A stretch of DNA of 64,000 nucleotides, from positions 222,006-286,005 of IMG/VR virus record IMGVR_UViG_3300020195_000009; one strand, 5' to 3'. Positions within the stretch are counted from its first letter, which is position 1, and each line of letters opens with the position of its first letter. This document shows, piece by piece, positions 55,470 to 63,814 of the stretch. The notes under the pieces are model-generated. The model searched no databases. It was not told the origin of the DNA and saw only the letters and a program-made list of their open reading frames with translations. The stretch comes from a virus. A program made the translations under genes and the position numbers.

Positions 55470-55665
55470 ATGAGCAAGACCCGATTCGACCGGATTCTGG
55501 CCCTCATCGGGCTACCGCCCCAGAACCTCCGAACCAAGGAGGGGCGTAGGCTCAAGGCGTGGTCCGTTCCGCAAGGCCTTCCTGGCCATCAAGATCGCTG
55601 ACGCCTACGACGCTGCCATGGTTGCCCTCGGGGACGACCGACGAGCCTGGCGGGGCTCCAACTGA
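55470..55665 (+). pseudogene. Small protein with N-terminal KTRFDRI, frameshifted
   Basis: MSKTRFDRILALIGLPPQNL...RLKAW reads to TGA 55601 in the first frame, but after about 55565 the +1 frame gives a sensible helix (RKAFLAIKIADAYDAAMVAL) to TGA 55663. Restored length about 65 aa. The peptide found at other C-termini is here at the N-terminus. Confidence 0.5.
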
Positions 55666-55666
55666 G

Positions 55667-55687
55667 AGCCAGAAATGAGAGGTTTCC
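55667..55687 (+). repeat. AAATGAGAGG repeat, copy 8
   Basis: AGCCAGAAATGAGAGGTTTCC, one base from copy 1, directly after the gene at 55470. Confidence 0.8.
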
Positions 55688-55804
55688 GTTGAACCGTGGG
55701 TCTCTTTTGAGGTACCCCAAATTATCTTCTCTCTTCGGAAAGAAATCAGTTGAAACAAGAGGCCGGCGAAGACAAAGCTGTCTGCCTCTACGCCCGTGTG
55801 GAAC

Positions 55805-55897
55805 ATGACCTACGAGACCCTCGACGCCCTCCTTGACGAAGGGACCAAGAGCGCCAACGTCATCTCCATCTTCCGCAACGTAAAGAAGGCGGCCTGA
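55805..55897 (+). CDS. 30-aa ORF
   Basis: MTYETLDALLDEGTKSANVI; amphipathic helix. Preceded by GTGTGGAAC, a weak version of the promoter box. Confidence 0.35.
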   Translation: MTYETLDALLDEGTKSANVISIFRNVKKAA

Positions 55898-55950
55898 GCG
55901 CCAAGGCCCAGGTGAGGCTGGCGAAGCTCCGAGAAGGCTGGGCCTCTTGA

Positions 55951-55999
55951 GAGACAGAAGAGCCGGGCCTCCTCACGGGGGGTCCGGCTCTTCTGTCTC
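55951..55999. terminator. Long bidirectional hairpin
   Basis: 19-bp stem with one G-T pair (55951-55969 / 55981-55999) and an 11-nt loop between convergent genes. No U-tract, so it may stop or stabilise transcripts from both sides. Confidence 0.5.
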
Positions 56000-56015
56000 A
56001 ACGCAGGCTCGGAGC

Positions 56016-56270
56016 CTACACCTTCTGGCTCGCCTTCAGGAGGTCTTTCCAAGAAGACTTCTTGCCTCGGGAGCGAGCGGCGTTCTTGGGCATCTTGTAC
56101 CTTCGGGGCGTGTCCCAAAGCCGGCTATAGCAACGAGGGCATATAGAAGGCTTTGGAAAGGGCTCCTCCGGCTTCGAGCCGTCTTCCTCCAGCTCAAGTC
56201 CTTTCGGCACCCATTCCCCATCGCAACGAAGGCAGCGGTAACCCCAGACCACGATCTGGTGAAGGCCCAT
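56016..56270 (-). CDS. Zinc-ribbon protein with basic tail
   Basis: 84 aa. YRCLRCDGEW...ICPRCYSRLW supplies two CxxC pairs, then KNAARSRGKKSSWKDLLKAS, basic. Possibly nucleic-acid binding. Confidence 0.6.
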   Translation of the reverse strand: MGLHQIVVWGYRCLRCDGEWVPKGLELEEDGSKPEEPFPKPSICPRCYSRLWDTPRRYKMPKNAARSRGKKSSWKDLLKASQKV

Positions 56271-56279
56271 CGTTCCCTT

Positions 56280-56717
56280 TCAGGAGGGCTGGGCCGGGTG
56301 GTACTTGGTCTTCGACCGCTCCCCCGTCTTCGTGATCCTCCCCGAAGTGAGGGCCGTCTTGATCAGGTCGCTCAGCTTCGGACCTACTTCACAACCCATC
56401 CGCTTCGCAATCTCAGAGGACGGGATACCCGACGGCTCTGTGACGACCGCTACCAGGGCGTCCAGCTTCTCTTCTGAGCCATTCCCGGAAGGGGACGACT
56501 CAGAACCTTCACGCTCGGCCTTGAAGAAGTACGTCTCTCCACGGCTCAGGATGAGCATGGAGCGACCCTCGACCATGTGAGGGCCCTTTCCAGCCGCATC
56601 GAAGACCTGCTTTGCCAGGGCGCTCCGCTTGATCTTCGTCACCTCCAAGGCCTTCTCGACCTTCTCCAGGAGCTTGTTCTGCTCCACCCACGCAGCAATC
56701 AACTTGTCCTTGTCCAT
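56280..56717 (-). CDS. Probable winged-helix protein
   Basis: 145 aa. N-terminal coiled coil (WVEQNKLLEKVEKALEVTKI); C-terminal LDALVAVVTEPSGIPSSEIA, KRMGCEVGPKLSDLIKTALT and GRITKTGERSKT form a winged helix. Same plan as 36622, suggesting a pair of related regulators. Confidence 0.6.
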   Translation of the reverse strand: MDKDKLIAAWVEQNKLLEKVEKALEVTKIKRSALAKQVFDAAGKGPHMVEGRSMLILSRGETYFFKAEREGSESSPSGNGSEEKLDALVAVVTEPSGIPSSEIAKRMGCEVGPKLSDLIKTALTSGRITKTGERSKTKYHPAQPS

Positions 56718-56932
56718 CGTTTGTTCGACCTCGCTTCCATCGCCTACCTACACCAACCATAAGAACTCGGGGGTTGTCTTTCGTCGGGGTCAGAAAGACA
56801 CCCGGAATCAAGCCTCGTGCCGGGAAATTCAAATGAAGAACTGGCCCCCTTCTTGACGGGCCTCTTGGTACGGCTCTTGATTCAATAACTGTTTCAAGGA
56901 AATGACCAAACGTTCATGAACGCGCATTTGGT
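56718..56932. other. Non-coding gap
   Basis: 215 bp with no credible gene. A TTGATTC followed too closely (1 nt) by GGGTGTC lies at about 56795-56810 on the minus strand and is not a normal promoter copy. Confidence 0.4.
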
Positions 56933-57463
56933 TTACGGGGGTCTGAGGGTCATTCCAGTGGGGACGGATCCTACCCTTCTCTTAGCCCTTCGGGCTGTTG
57001 TCTGGGTGAAAAACTCAGGTGTTGTCTGGGTGAAACCAAGGCATAACCCAGGTGCCGCCCACCCTTCAAGATGATCAGAGATGAACTTCTTGTATTCGGG
57101 TTGACGCTTCCGATCGCCGAAGACGTCGTCGGGTGGAACTTGTTTTTCCTTTTGCCAAGTCTTGGATGCCTCTTGCCAACTGGGGTATTTAGCCAGGTAT
57201 TTCACGTATTCGTTCCTTGGCTGCTGATCCTCCTTGGCGAACGCGGCAAGTTTTGTTGAGATAGCGTCGTCGTGCTCAAGCAAACGACGAACGACGTTGC
57301 GAATACCCGCCGGCCGGCGTGTTTGCTGGCACGCTTCTGGATGGGTTCTCTCGATGGTTCGGTTTGCCCAAGCGAGCTTCTCTGAGGCGGGCATCCTTCC
57401 TGTCTCATGGTGGCACTCAGAGCAGCGTAGGAAGGCTTCTGCTTCTCTCTCGGGGGTCTTCAT
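56933..57463 (-). CDS. Hypothetical protein with CSECH motif
   Basis: 176 aa from ATG 57461-57463. FLRCSECHHETGRMPASEKL then HPEACQQT give a possible zinc site; helical middle (NVVRRLLEHDDAISTKLAAF); C-terminus low quality with repeated FTQTT. Unrecognised. Confidence 0.5.
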   Translation of the reverse strand: MKTPEREAEAFLRCSECHHETGRMPASEKLAWANRTIERTHPEACQQTRRPAGIRNVVRRLLEHDDAISTKLAAFAKEDQQPRNEYVKYLAKYPSWQEASKTWQKEKQVPPDDVFGDRKRQPEYKKFISDHLEGWAAPGLCLGFTQTTPEFFTQTTARRAKRRVGSVPTGMTLRPP

Positions 57464-57465
57464 GG

Positions 57466-57549
57466 TCAGGACTTGGGTGAGCACTCCAGGGCGCTTGTAC
57501 AGGGTGGGCCGATTAGCTCAAACGGGTAGGTGACTTTGGGGTTGGCCAT
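57466..57549 (-). CDS. 27-aa ORF
   Basis: MANPKVTYPFELIGPPCTSA; ends 2 nt before the next ATG. Confidence 0.3.
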   Translation of the reverse strand: MANPKVTYPFELIGPPCTSALECSPKS

Positions 57550-57551
57550 GG

Positions 57552-58389
57552 GCGTGTTCTTTCTTCTTCGGCTGTGTTGCCTCGTTCGCCTGTGGACTTG
57601 GTTGGTTTCACCTATCCTCGGGGGCCACGGGGGATACGACCGGCGCCGGTTCGTCCTGGGTGGAGCGTCGAAGAGCGAGGCCCGCTCGCTTCCGTTCCTT
57701 CGGTTGTCGAGGTTATGGTGTCGGGAGCCGAAGCCGAAGTGGCCAGTGTTCCAGAGGGGGTTGAAGAGGTCGTGGAGCTTGCGAGCGTGAGCGAGGATGA
57801 GTTTCGTACGGATCTCGTTTCCCATGGGGTCGTAGGGTGTGAGGTCGCTCTCGCGGGCTACATCACGGGTGGGTGCTGCATTCGAGCTTCTCGACGGTTG
57901 GTGGAGGGCAGCAATCGCGGGCGTTGTCGTCGAAGTCGTCGGGTGCGTCTTTGGGCTTGGGGGTTGAGGGCTTCAGGAAAGAGAGCGGGTCGTCATCACC
58001 ATCGGTGGGCTCCGTCACGGTACGGATCTACACCCTCGTGTCTGGTCGGTGTCACTGTTACGCATGGAGCCGAACCTTCGAGGGTTGTTCAAGTGTGGCG
58101 GTCATAACGGGTCAGTCGCCTACGAGAAGGAACCTGGGCAGCCTTGCTACATCATCGGATCCGAGGGGGAGAACATCCTCATGGTTGAGAAGCCGTCTCG
58201 GGCGTCGTACCACCTCTTTACGGGCCTTGTCACTTCGGGGACGAGCCGGTCATCATCCTCGGTGTGTGTCAGGGGGAGTTTCTTGGCGAAGTAGCGGAGG
58301 TTTCGTACACGGTGAATGGGGTGGGGGTCTGGTCGTGTGCGCTTTCGGTTTTGAACCCACGTGGAGTGTTGGCGCTACGGGTCACGTAG
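57552..58389 (+). pseudogene. Damaged gene with several frame changes
   Basis: No single frame is convincing, but sensible segments follow each other in different frames: SVTVRIYTLVSG (about 58010), VAYEKEPGQPCYIIGSEGEN (about 58120) and HFGDEPVIILGVCQGEFLGE...LRVT ending at TAG 58387. Looks like a decayed or badly read gene. Confidence 0.35.
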
Positions 58390-59094
58390 GGCGACCTTTC
58401 GCTTCTCGGTATAGTACCGGACGCACCTTTTCTCCAGGCGAGCGAAGTAGGCAGCCCAATACGATCGCATCCTTGAAGTCATCGACGGGATTTCCCATGG
58501 TCTTCTCCCCCTCGGCGAGTCGCATGACCGCCTTTCCGTAGAGCCCCGACAACGACAGGGTGCGTTGCATCCGGTACTTGGCCGAGACCTTCATGATCTT
58601 CATGGCGGCGCCCGAGCCTCCCTCACGCTCGTTCGTCTTACCGTAATCGGTCACGACTTCCAGGTCGTCGAGCTTCTTCTTCCGGTCTGCGTTATCGCGT
58701 TGGTCGCGGTTGCGCGGATCCGCGAGGTCCGCCACGCCGGCCCAAGGCTCGTTCCACACTTCGGCAGCCGCGCCGTTGATGTAGTTGAGGTGGATGTAGT
58801 GACCAAACTCGTGGAGCACGGTCTCACCCGACCCTGACTCAACGAACCTCCCCGCGGTTCGTTGAGGTAGTCGAGGCCGGAGAGAACGCTTCGGCACTTC
58901 TCATCGGAGAGGTGCTGCTTGTTCTCGACCTTGATGCCCTCGTAGCTGAAGTGCTCCGGGGCAGTGCTATCGACAATCTCCTGCAAAGTCCGCTTGTACT
59001 GCTGGATGACGTCGGACAAGGCGTCTTCCGGGGCCGCGTCCTTCTCCTTCGACAGCTTTGAGAGCGCCCTTCGGACCGCCAGAAACTTGGCCAC
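58382..59094 (-). pseudogene. Zincin-like protein (HEFGH) with frameshift
   Basis: From ATG 59092-59094: MAKFLAVRRALSKLSKEKDA...LDYLNEPRG, then beside a GGGG run near 58855 the frame changes to RFVESGSGETVLHEFGHYIH, AEVWNEPWAGVADL. HEFGH with downstream acidic residues (EREGG) is a metallopeptidase-like site. Restored length about 237 aa. Resembles zincin domains carried by phage head-injected proteins. Confidence 0.5.
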
Positions 59095-59111
59095 CTGGTT
59101 CGGGGAGTGAC

Positions 59112-59289
59112 ATGACGACGTTGCGCGACTTCCAGGATAGCCTCTGCTGCGACGAACTACTGGGAAGGCGCGACCGCCGACCTCAAGAAGTTCAACTCGC
59201 TGTACGCTCCTGTCGAGAAGAAGCCGGGCGACAAGGCGACGCTCGTGAAGTGTGCGGTCTGGGCGACCAAGTGCCTCACGCCGGAGCTA
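59112..59289 (+). pseudogene. Truncated, frameshifted virion-like gene
   Basis: ATG 59112 reads MTTLRDFQDSL, similar to MSDAVREFQDAL of the opposite gene at 59784. After about 59135 the next frame gives ATNYWEGATADLKKFNSLYA, VKCAVWATKCLTPELDAF, then runs antisense into 59287. A rearranged fragment. Confidence 0.35.
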
Positions 59290-59784
59290 GACGCCTTTCG
59301 CGTCGTCGTTCGGAAAGAGGTTGCCTGCCTTGGCGAGGACCCTCTTCTTCAATTCAGCACGAAGGCCAGGCGCCTGGTTGAAATGCTGAATCGTACCGTC
59401 AAGAGCGTAATGCTCCATGCCGGGCTTGATACGATGGACGCGATCCACCGTGAACTTGACCATCCGATCCCAGAGCGCCCCTTCGAGGGTCTTCGGGTCG
59501 ATGAGGGTGATGCCCGGTCCGAAGAACATGTTTTCGGATCCTGAGAGCTTCTTGACGGTGTCCTTCGCGGCCGACGTCGGGCTCTTGCCCTTCATCATCG
59601 TGCGCACCGCGTACTCGACGACCGTGTCGTGCGTGGAGCGGTCGGTGCGGGACGTCGCCTTTGCGGCTTCGCTGTCGGCACTCTCGGCCGAGGCGGTACG
59701 CGCAACGAACGTCGGGCCCTTGGCCGCCAGAACGACCCGCTCGACGATGAGGGCATCTTGAAACTCTCGCACGGCGTCCGACAT
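59287..59784 (-). CDS. Hypothetical protein (REFQDAL start)
   Basis: 165 aa from ATG 59782-59784. REFQDALIVERVVLAAKGPT, then helical/charged, ending LAKAGNLFPNDDAKGV before TAG. Sequence style (FNQAPGLRAELKKRVL) suggests a virion or injected protein. Unrecognised. Confidence 0.5.
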   Translation of the reverse strand: MSDAVREFQDALIVERVVLAAKGPTFVARTASAESADSEAAKATSRTDRSTHDTVVEYAVRTMMKGKSPTSAAKDTVKKLSGSENMFFGPGITLIDPKTLEGALWDRMVKFTVDRVHRIKPGMEHYALDGTIQHFNQAPGLRAELKKRVLAKAGNLFPNDDAKGV

Positions 59785-59871
59785 GGCAAAGACCTCGTTG
59801 GGTTTACAACGAGGTCTGCCTATCAAAGGAGTCTCAGGCGCTCTTACCTGGGCTTTTAGGGCCCCGTAACT

Positions 59872-59990
59872 TCACGCCTTCTTCTTCTTGGGCTCTTTCA
59901 CCTCGGCCGCCGGAGTCACCCACGCCCGACTTCAAGTGCGTGGAAATGTACACTTTCCCGTAAAGCACCTGCGGAAAGGTCGAGCATCAC
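59872..59990 (-). pseudogene. Gene remnant
   Basis: FPQVLYGKVYISTHLKS, frame change, then AWVTPAAEVKEPKKKKA and stop. A short piece of a protein without a start. Confidence 0.3.
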
Positions 59991-60044
59991 GATTGTCAGA
60001 AACGACACCACCCCATTCGCGAACCCGTCTTGCTCCCCAGCGTC

Positions 60045-60440
60045 ATGAGGGAAGTGGCGACCTGGCCGAAGGCACTTCGCACGCTGGAGATCGCCAGCTC
60101 GGCTTCAGATGAGACCCTGGAGATCAAACACGGCCTGTACAAGGCATCTGCGAAGCTACGCTCGACCTCCGGTCCTGTGATTGTCATCGGTTGCTTTGAG
60201 GTTGAGAAGCTCGATGGTGAACGTTGGCGGTGCAAGAACACCCTCACGACCTACGAGCACGTCTCGTACGGGACCGAGGCGGAGATCCGGGAGCTACTCG
60301 AAGCTCAGACCGTCTCCTGGAATCGCCGCCTGGAACCCAAGGCAAGCGGGAAGAGTGCTCGCCTCAGTAGCTCCAAGTGGAGTACCCAGAACACGGCCGA
60401 GGTCGCCCGCTTGAAGCAAGAGAAAGAGAAGGGCAAGTGA
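60045..60440 (+). CDS. Hypothetical protein
   Basis: 131 aa from ATG 60045. VIGCFEVEKLDGERWRCKNT and EIRELLEAQTVSWNRRLEPK; basic C-terminus. First gene of the right-end operon; GTGA overlap downstream. Confidence 0.55.
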   Translation: MREVATWPKALRTLEIASSASDETLEIKHGLYKASAKLRSTSGPVIVIGCFEVEKLDGERWRCKNTLTTYEHVSYGTEAEIRELLEAQTVSWNRRLEPKASGKSARLSSSKWSTQNTAEVARLKQEKEKGK

Positions 60441-60499
60441 CGGTCCACTATCTCGCCAACCAGATTCCAGGTTCGAGAGTATCGGAGCCTGCCCCATGA
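60437..60499 (+). CDS. 20-aa coupled ORF
   Basis: GTG start overlaps the previous stop and TGA overlaps the next ATG, so it is probably translated (VTVHYLANQIPGSRVSEPAP). May serve only to carry ribosomes. Confidence 0.35.
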   Translation: MTVHYLANQIPGSRVSEPAP

Positions 60500-60651
60500 T
60501 CTGCCCGAAGTGTGGGGGAGCTATCAAGCCCTGGCATTGGGAGGGTGACGGCGGCTACCGGGGTATTCAGTGCATAGGATGCGGTCAACAGTGGTGGTCT
60601 GGATCCCTCGTCAAGACGTTCCACGACGTGGGACCAGATCCGAGCCGCTGA
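60496..60651 (+). CDS. 51-aa zinc-ribbon protein
   Basis: MICPKCGGAIKPWHW...QCIGCGQQWW, two CxxC pairs spaced as in a classical zinc ribbon. Confidence 0.6.
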   Translation: MICPKCGGAIKPWHWEGDGGYRGIQCIGCGQQWWSGSLVKTFHDVGPDPSR

Positions 60652-60684
60652 ACCAACCTCAACCCACCGGATGTATTCCCGCAA

Positions 60685-60912
60685 ATGACGCAAGATGAAG
60701 TCCGGGCTATCAAGATAGCCTTCCAGCATCAATTGACGGCCTCCAGCGTCCCGCCCTGGCTCCGAGGCGTCGGCATCGGGAAGGACGAGCAGGGCTACTA
60801 CATCAAGGTCAACACGGGAGAGGCCCTCCCCGAAGGGATCGTAGCCTCATCATTCAACGGTGTACGCATCGTCCAAGATGTCGTGGGGGACATCCGAGCC
60901 CATGAGACCTGA
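60685..60912 (+). CDS. Hypothetical protein (host-factor-like fold)
   Basis: 75 aa. PPWLRGVGIGKDEQGYYIKV, NTGEALPEG is a pattern seen in small conserved bacterial and phage proteins. A weak promoter-like GATGTATTCC precedes the ATG. Confidence 0.55.
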   Translation: MTQDEVRAIKIAFQHQLTASSVPPWLRGVGIGKDEQGYYIKVNTGEALPEGIVASSFNGVRIVQDVVGDIRAHET

Positions 60913-61153
60913 CCTCCCCGAAGTCCTCGTCATCAAAGAGGGAACCACTGCCGAAGAGCTTGGAGCCTACCTCCAAGGCGGCCCGATGCCCGAAGGAGCC
61001 CCCCTCCCCATGAAGACGGTCGAAGACGAAGAGACCGGCAAGACCCAGCTCAAGCCCGACAACGACTGGGGGTGTATCTTCTGTACCAGCTTCGTTTGCG
61101 GCAACTGCTACTCGCAGCACACGGAAGAGAAGCACCCGGAGAAGTACACGTGA
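60902..61153 (+). CDS. Hypothetical protein with C-terminal zinc site
   Basis: 83 aa; WGCIFCTSFVCGNCYSQH...EKHPEKY holds CxxC pairs and His. Overlaps neighbours on both sides. Confidence 0.55.
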   Translation: MRPDLPEVLVIKEGTTAEELGAYLQGGPMPEGAPLPMKTVEDEETGKTQLKPDNDWGCIFCTSFVCGNCYSQHTEEKHPEKYT

Positions 61154-61350
61154 ACGCCGGATTCAAAGAAGCCAAACGCCCACATAAGAATGCACATGTG
61201 TTCACCGAGCCCTACAGGACGGCGTACAAGGCGCACCTCGAAGCCGTGATGGGTGAGGCGTTCCCCGTCCCGGTTCGCAAGCTGATGTTCGACGCCTTCA
61301 ACGCCGGCTGGGTCGCCAGCCGGCAAGTACCACCGACGAAGAGCCCATGA
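61150..61350 (+). CDS. Hypothetical protein
   Basis: 66 aa from GTG 61150 (GTGA). AVMGEAFPVPVRKLMFDAFN, AGWVASRQ; helical. Unrecognised. Confidence 0.55.
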   Translation: MNAGFKEAKRPHKNAHVFTEPYRTAYKAHLEAVMGEAFPVPVRKLMFDAFNAGWVASRQVPPTKSP

Positions 61351-61718
61351 CCATCCCCTCCAAGAAGACCCGAAAGATCGTCGTCAACACGCCGGGAGGA
61401 CCGCACCCCTTCCGTTGGATGGTCGGCTCAGGGAAAGGCCGCCTCATCGGCACGTCTGGCCCTGGACTCGTCCTCACCGTTCAAGCCAACGGTCCCCACG
61501 GGGGCGTCTTCCAAATGCACCTGTTTTCCAAGGCTTACACCCTCCAGAACGACTACGACGAAGAGCATACGGGGCTCAAGAGCACCCTCGGCCCCAAGGA
61601 CGTCAAGAAGGCCATCGAGTACGCCCTCAAGTCAGGTTGGGACCCCAACGACAAGAGGCAAAAAGGCGCACCGTTCAAGCCGAAGGGGCCTCTGGACCTC
61701 GGGGAGTACGAGCTGTGA
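61347..61718 (+). CDS. Conserved phage protein
   Basis: 123 aa. FRWMVGSGKGRLIGTSGPGL then TLGPKDVKKAIEYALKSGWD, ending LDLGEYEL; a recurring phage pattern of unknown role. GTGA overlap downstream. Confidence 0.6.
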   Translation: MTIPSKKTRKIVVNTPGGPHPFRWMVGSGKGRLIGTSGPGLVLTVQANGPHGGVFQMHLFSKAYTLQNDYDEEHTGLKSTLGPKDVKKAIEYALKSGWDPNDKRQKGAPFKPKGPLDLGEYEL

Positions 61719-61924
61719 GCCTGTTCAAGGTCGGCTTCCGTGGCTCAGGTGGTACCATCCTTCCCAAGGCGGTCGAGGCTGACTCCCCCGAAGGAGCCCT
61801 CCGAAAGATTGACGGCCCCACCTTGGAGAACACGGTGGCCTTGGTCGTTGGCAACGACGCTCTATCCTCGTTCCGTCGTGAGAACGGCACGTGGGTCCTC
61901 CTGGAGCAACGCAAATTCCCATGA
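61715..61924 (+). CDS. Hypothetical protein
   Basis: 69 aa from GTG 61715. SPEGALRKIDGPTLENTVAL; alpha/beta. ATGA overlap downstream. Confidence 0.55.
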   Translation: MSLFKVGFRGSGGTILPKAVEADSPEGALRKIDGPTLENTVALVVGNDALSSFRRENGTWVLLEQRKFP

Positions 61925-62253
61925 GCTACTGGCTCCCAAACTTCCGAAGGGATGAGGCTTGGAAAGAGATAGCCAACCGTAAGCTCACCTCCGAAGAGAT
62001 CGCCCGTGAGTGCCACGACATCCGTTCGAGGCCTTGGCCCGAGATGACCAGGCTCCACATGAAGAACCTGTACTCGAAACCCCTTCGATGCGGCTTGCTC
62101 TTCAAGAGACCAACCGGGGAGGTCGATCCCGTCATCCAAGCGCAGTTCAACATCGGCATCGGGCCCAGCTTTTATGCCTCACCGGAAGCCCCTAAAGTCT
62201 CAACTTTCAAGACCTTGGAAGACCTCGTCACTGCCGGTTGGGTCGTGGATTAG
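61921..62253 (+). CDS. Hypothetical protein
   Basis: 110 aa. RDEAWKEIANRKLTSEEIAR and MTRLHMKNLYSKPLRCGLLF. Ends in TAG. Unrecognised. Confidence 0.55.
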   Translation: MSYWLPNFRRDEAWKEIANRKLTSEEIARECHDIRSRPWPEMTRLHMKNLYSKPLRCGLLFKRPTGEVDPVIQAQFNIGIGPSFYASPEAPKVSTFKTLEDLVTAGWVVD

Positions 62254-62255
62254 CG

Positions 62256-62531
62256 ATGGACGTCACCTACGCCCCTTCGTTTGAAAGGTTCCTGGACGCT
62301 CTCCGAGAACAAATACACAAGCACGGGCGGCCCTCCTGCCAAGCTAAGGATGACCCAAAGTCCCGTGCGATCGGCTTCACAAGCCCCGACGGTTGGTTCC
62401 TCATCCCCATCGGACCCCTCAAAGAGTGGGTCGCATGGCAGATGAAAGAACGAGAGGGACTCACCCGCATTGGCCCGAAGCAACTTGTCCAAGAAGCCCT
62501 CCAAACTGTCTGGGACGCAGCACCCTCATGA
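62256..62531 (+). CDS. Hypothetical protein
   Basis: 91 aa from ATG 62256. APSFERFLDALREQIHKHGR; GFTSPDGWFLIPIGPLKEWV. Overlaps the next ATG. Confidence 0.55.
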   Translation: MDVTYAPSFERFLDALREQIHKHGRPSCQAKDDPKSRAIGFTSPDGWFLIPIGPLKEWVAWQMKEREGLTRIGPKQLVQEALQTVWDAAPS

Positions 62532-62986
62532 AGAAGCCCAAGCACCTCTCGACGCCGCTGTCCGAGTGCCTCCTCTTTGACCCCACGTCACCGGGTGGGG
62601 CCATTCATGATCTCGACCCGTTCGGCTCCTACCTCACCGGGGAAGCCGGTACCATCGTCTTGTTCCGGGTCTTCCTCGCGGTCGCCAAGAACACCAAGAG
62701 GTTCCTGGTCACCAGCTATGAAGGTGGGAACAGCCTCCTCCAGCACCGGGTCGACGGCAAGCTATTCTCTGGTGGAGCCCTCGATTTGAACGGGATCAAG
62801 AGCCACACCCACGTCAACGCCCTCCCCGACAACAGCGAACCCGAAGAGGTAGGGCGCCTTTGTTACTTCGACGGCTCGGGGACCCAGTCCTCCTGTCACC
62901 CGAAGCAATGGGGGGCGAAGAAGGCCACCCGAAGAGCCCGTAGAAGGGTCTCCAAGGTCGTCATCCGAGAGGGGCTGCAAGGGTGA
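62528..62986 (+). CDS. Hypothetical protein
   Basis: 152 aa; beta-rich (GTIVLFRVFLAVAKNTKRFL) with a basic C-terminal tail (KKATRRARRRVSKVVIREG) that could bind nucleic acid. Confidence 0.55.
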   Translation: MKKPKHLSTPLSECLLFDPTSPGGAIHDLDPFGSYLTGEAGTIVLFRVFLAVAKNTKRFLVTSYEGGNSLLQHRVDGKLFSGGALDLNGIKSHTHVNALPDNSEPEEVGRLCYFDGSGTQSSCHPKQWGAKKATRRARRRVSKVVIREGLQG

Positions 62987-63582
62987 CGGCCTATCGCCCA
63001 CCGAACGAAATAGCCGAACTGCTCGTCATGCTCGTCGGCCGGCGGACCGCGATGGACCTATGTGCCATCGCCCCGTCCGTCACGGAGGACCCGCCAGGCA
63101 AGAGGGACCTTCACCACCGACTCACTGAGGTCACGGACAAGATTCTCGGCCCGGTACCCACGATGCCCCTCGAAGCCCTCGTGGAGCGGTTGGAGAAGGC
63201 TGCACCCCGTCTTCAAAAGGCGTGGGATGACGAGGACGCTCCGATTATCTTCGCTGCCCTTGCTGCCATGGTGGCGGACGTTCACGCCCCACAAGACCTC
63301 TTGACCGGACTCCAATGGGAGCGAGCTGAGGAGCTATTCAAGAGCTTGAATGAGGGTGAGCCCCGTGAGCCCCGCCCGTTCAACAACGATGATCCAAACG
63401 ACGGGTCGTTCAAGCGCTTCACCTGCGAATGCGGAACCTGCATCGAGGTTACCCCGACGTGGCGCAACACCCACAACAACCCCTGGTGGATCGAGACCTT
63501 CTGCTCAGAGAAGTGTGGGTGGAAGGCCCGTGGGGTCACCTTACGAGCTTGGGCAGAAGACGCCGAGAAGCCACGTGGGTAA
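62983..63582 (+). CDS. Hypothetical protein with C-terminal zinc ribbon
   Basis: 199 aa from GTG 62983. Helical N-terminal domain; C-terminal FTCECGTCIEV...TFCSEKCGWK is a zinc ribbon of the type seen in many phage proteins. Overlaps the next gene by 8 nt. Confidence 0.6.
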   Translation: MTAYRPPNEIAELLVMLVGRRTAMDLCAIAPSVTEDPPGKRDLHHRLTEVTDKILGPVPTMPLEALVERLEKAAPRLQKAWDDEDAPIIFAALAAMVADVHAPQDLLTGLQWERAEELFKSLNEGEPREPRPFNNDDPNDGSFKRFTCECGTCIEVTPTWRNTHNNPWWIETFCSEKCGWKARGVTLRAWAEDAEKPRG

Positions 63583-63814
63583 CGTTTTCCTCTTCCCGAT
63601 CCGGTGTAATTCATGCGGGAAGCTCGTCGAACAAGCCCGTAGGTGCTACGCCATCCCGACCTGCTTCACTTGCCTCCCGCCCCCCGAACCCCTGCCGATC
63701 TGTCCGATGAAGAAGCCCCGTTGCCCCCACACGACGGTAAACGACACCCCGATTGGCCTCGTCTGTGCCCGTTGCGGGGATGTCGTCAAACCAAAGAAGG
63801 CTCGCTCCAAGTGA
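63575..63814 (+). CDS. Small multi-cysteine protein
   Basis: 79 aa from GTG 63575. RCNSCGKLVEQARRC...TCFTC, then CPHTT...CARCGDV: two zinc sites. GTGA overlap downstream. Confidence 0.55.
   Translation: MGNVFLFPIRCNSCGKLVEQARRCYAIPTCFTCLPPPEPLPICPMKKPRCPHTTVNDTPIGLVCARCGDVVKPKKARSK

Noticed and set aside
56795-56810. TTGATTC/GGGTGTC as a promoter for 56717
   Set aside because: The boxes are only 1 nt apart instead of 13-15.
59245-59544. Plus-strand frame continuing past 59289
   Set aside because: Antisense to the better supported minus-strand gene 59287-59784.
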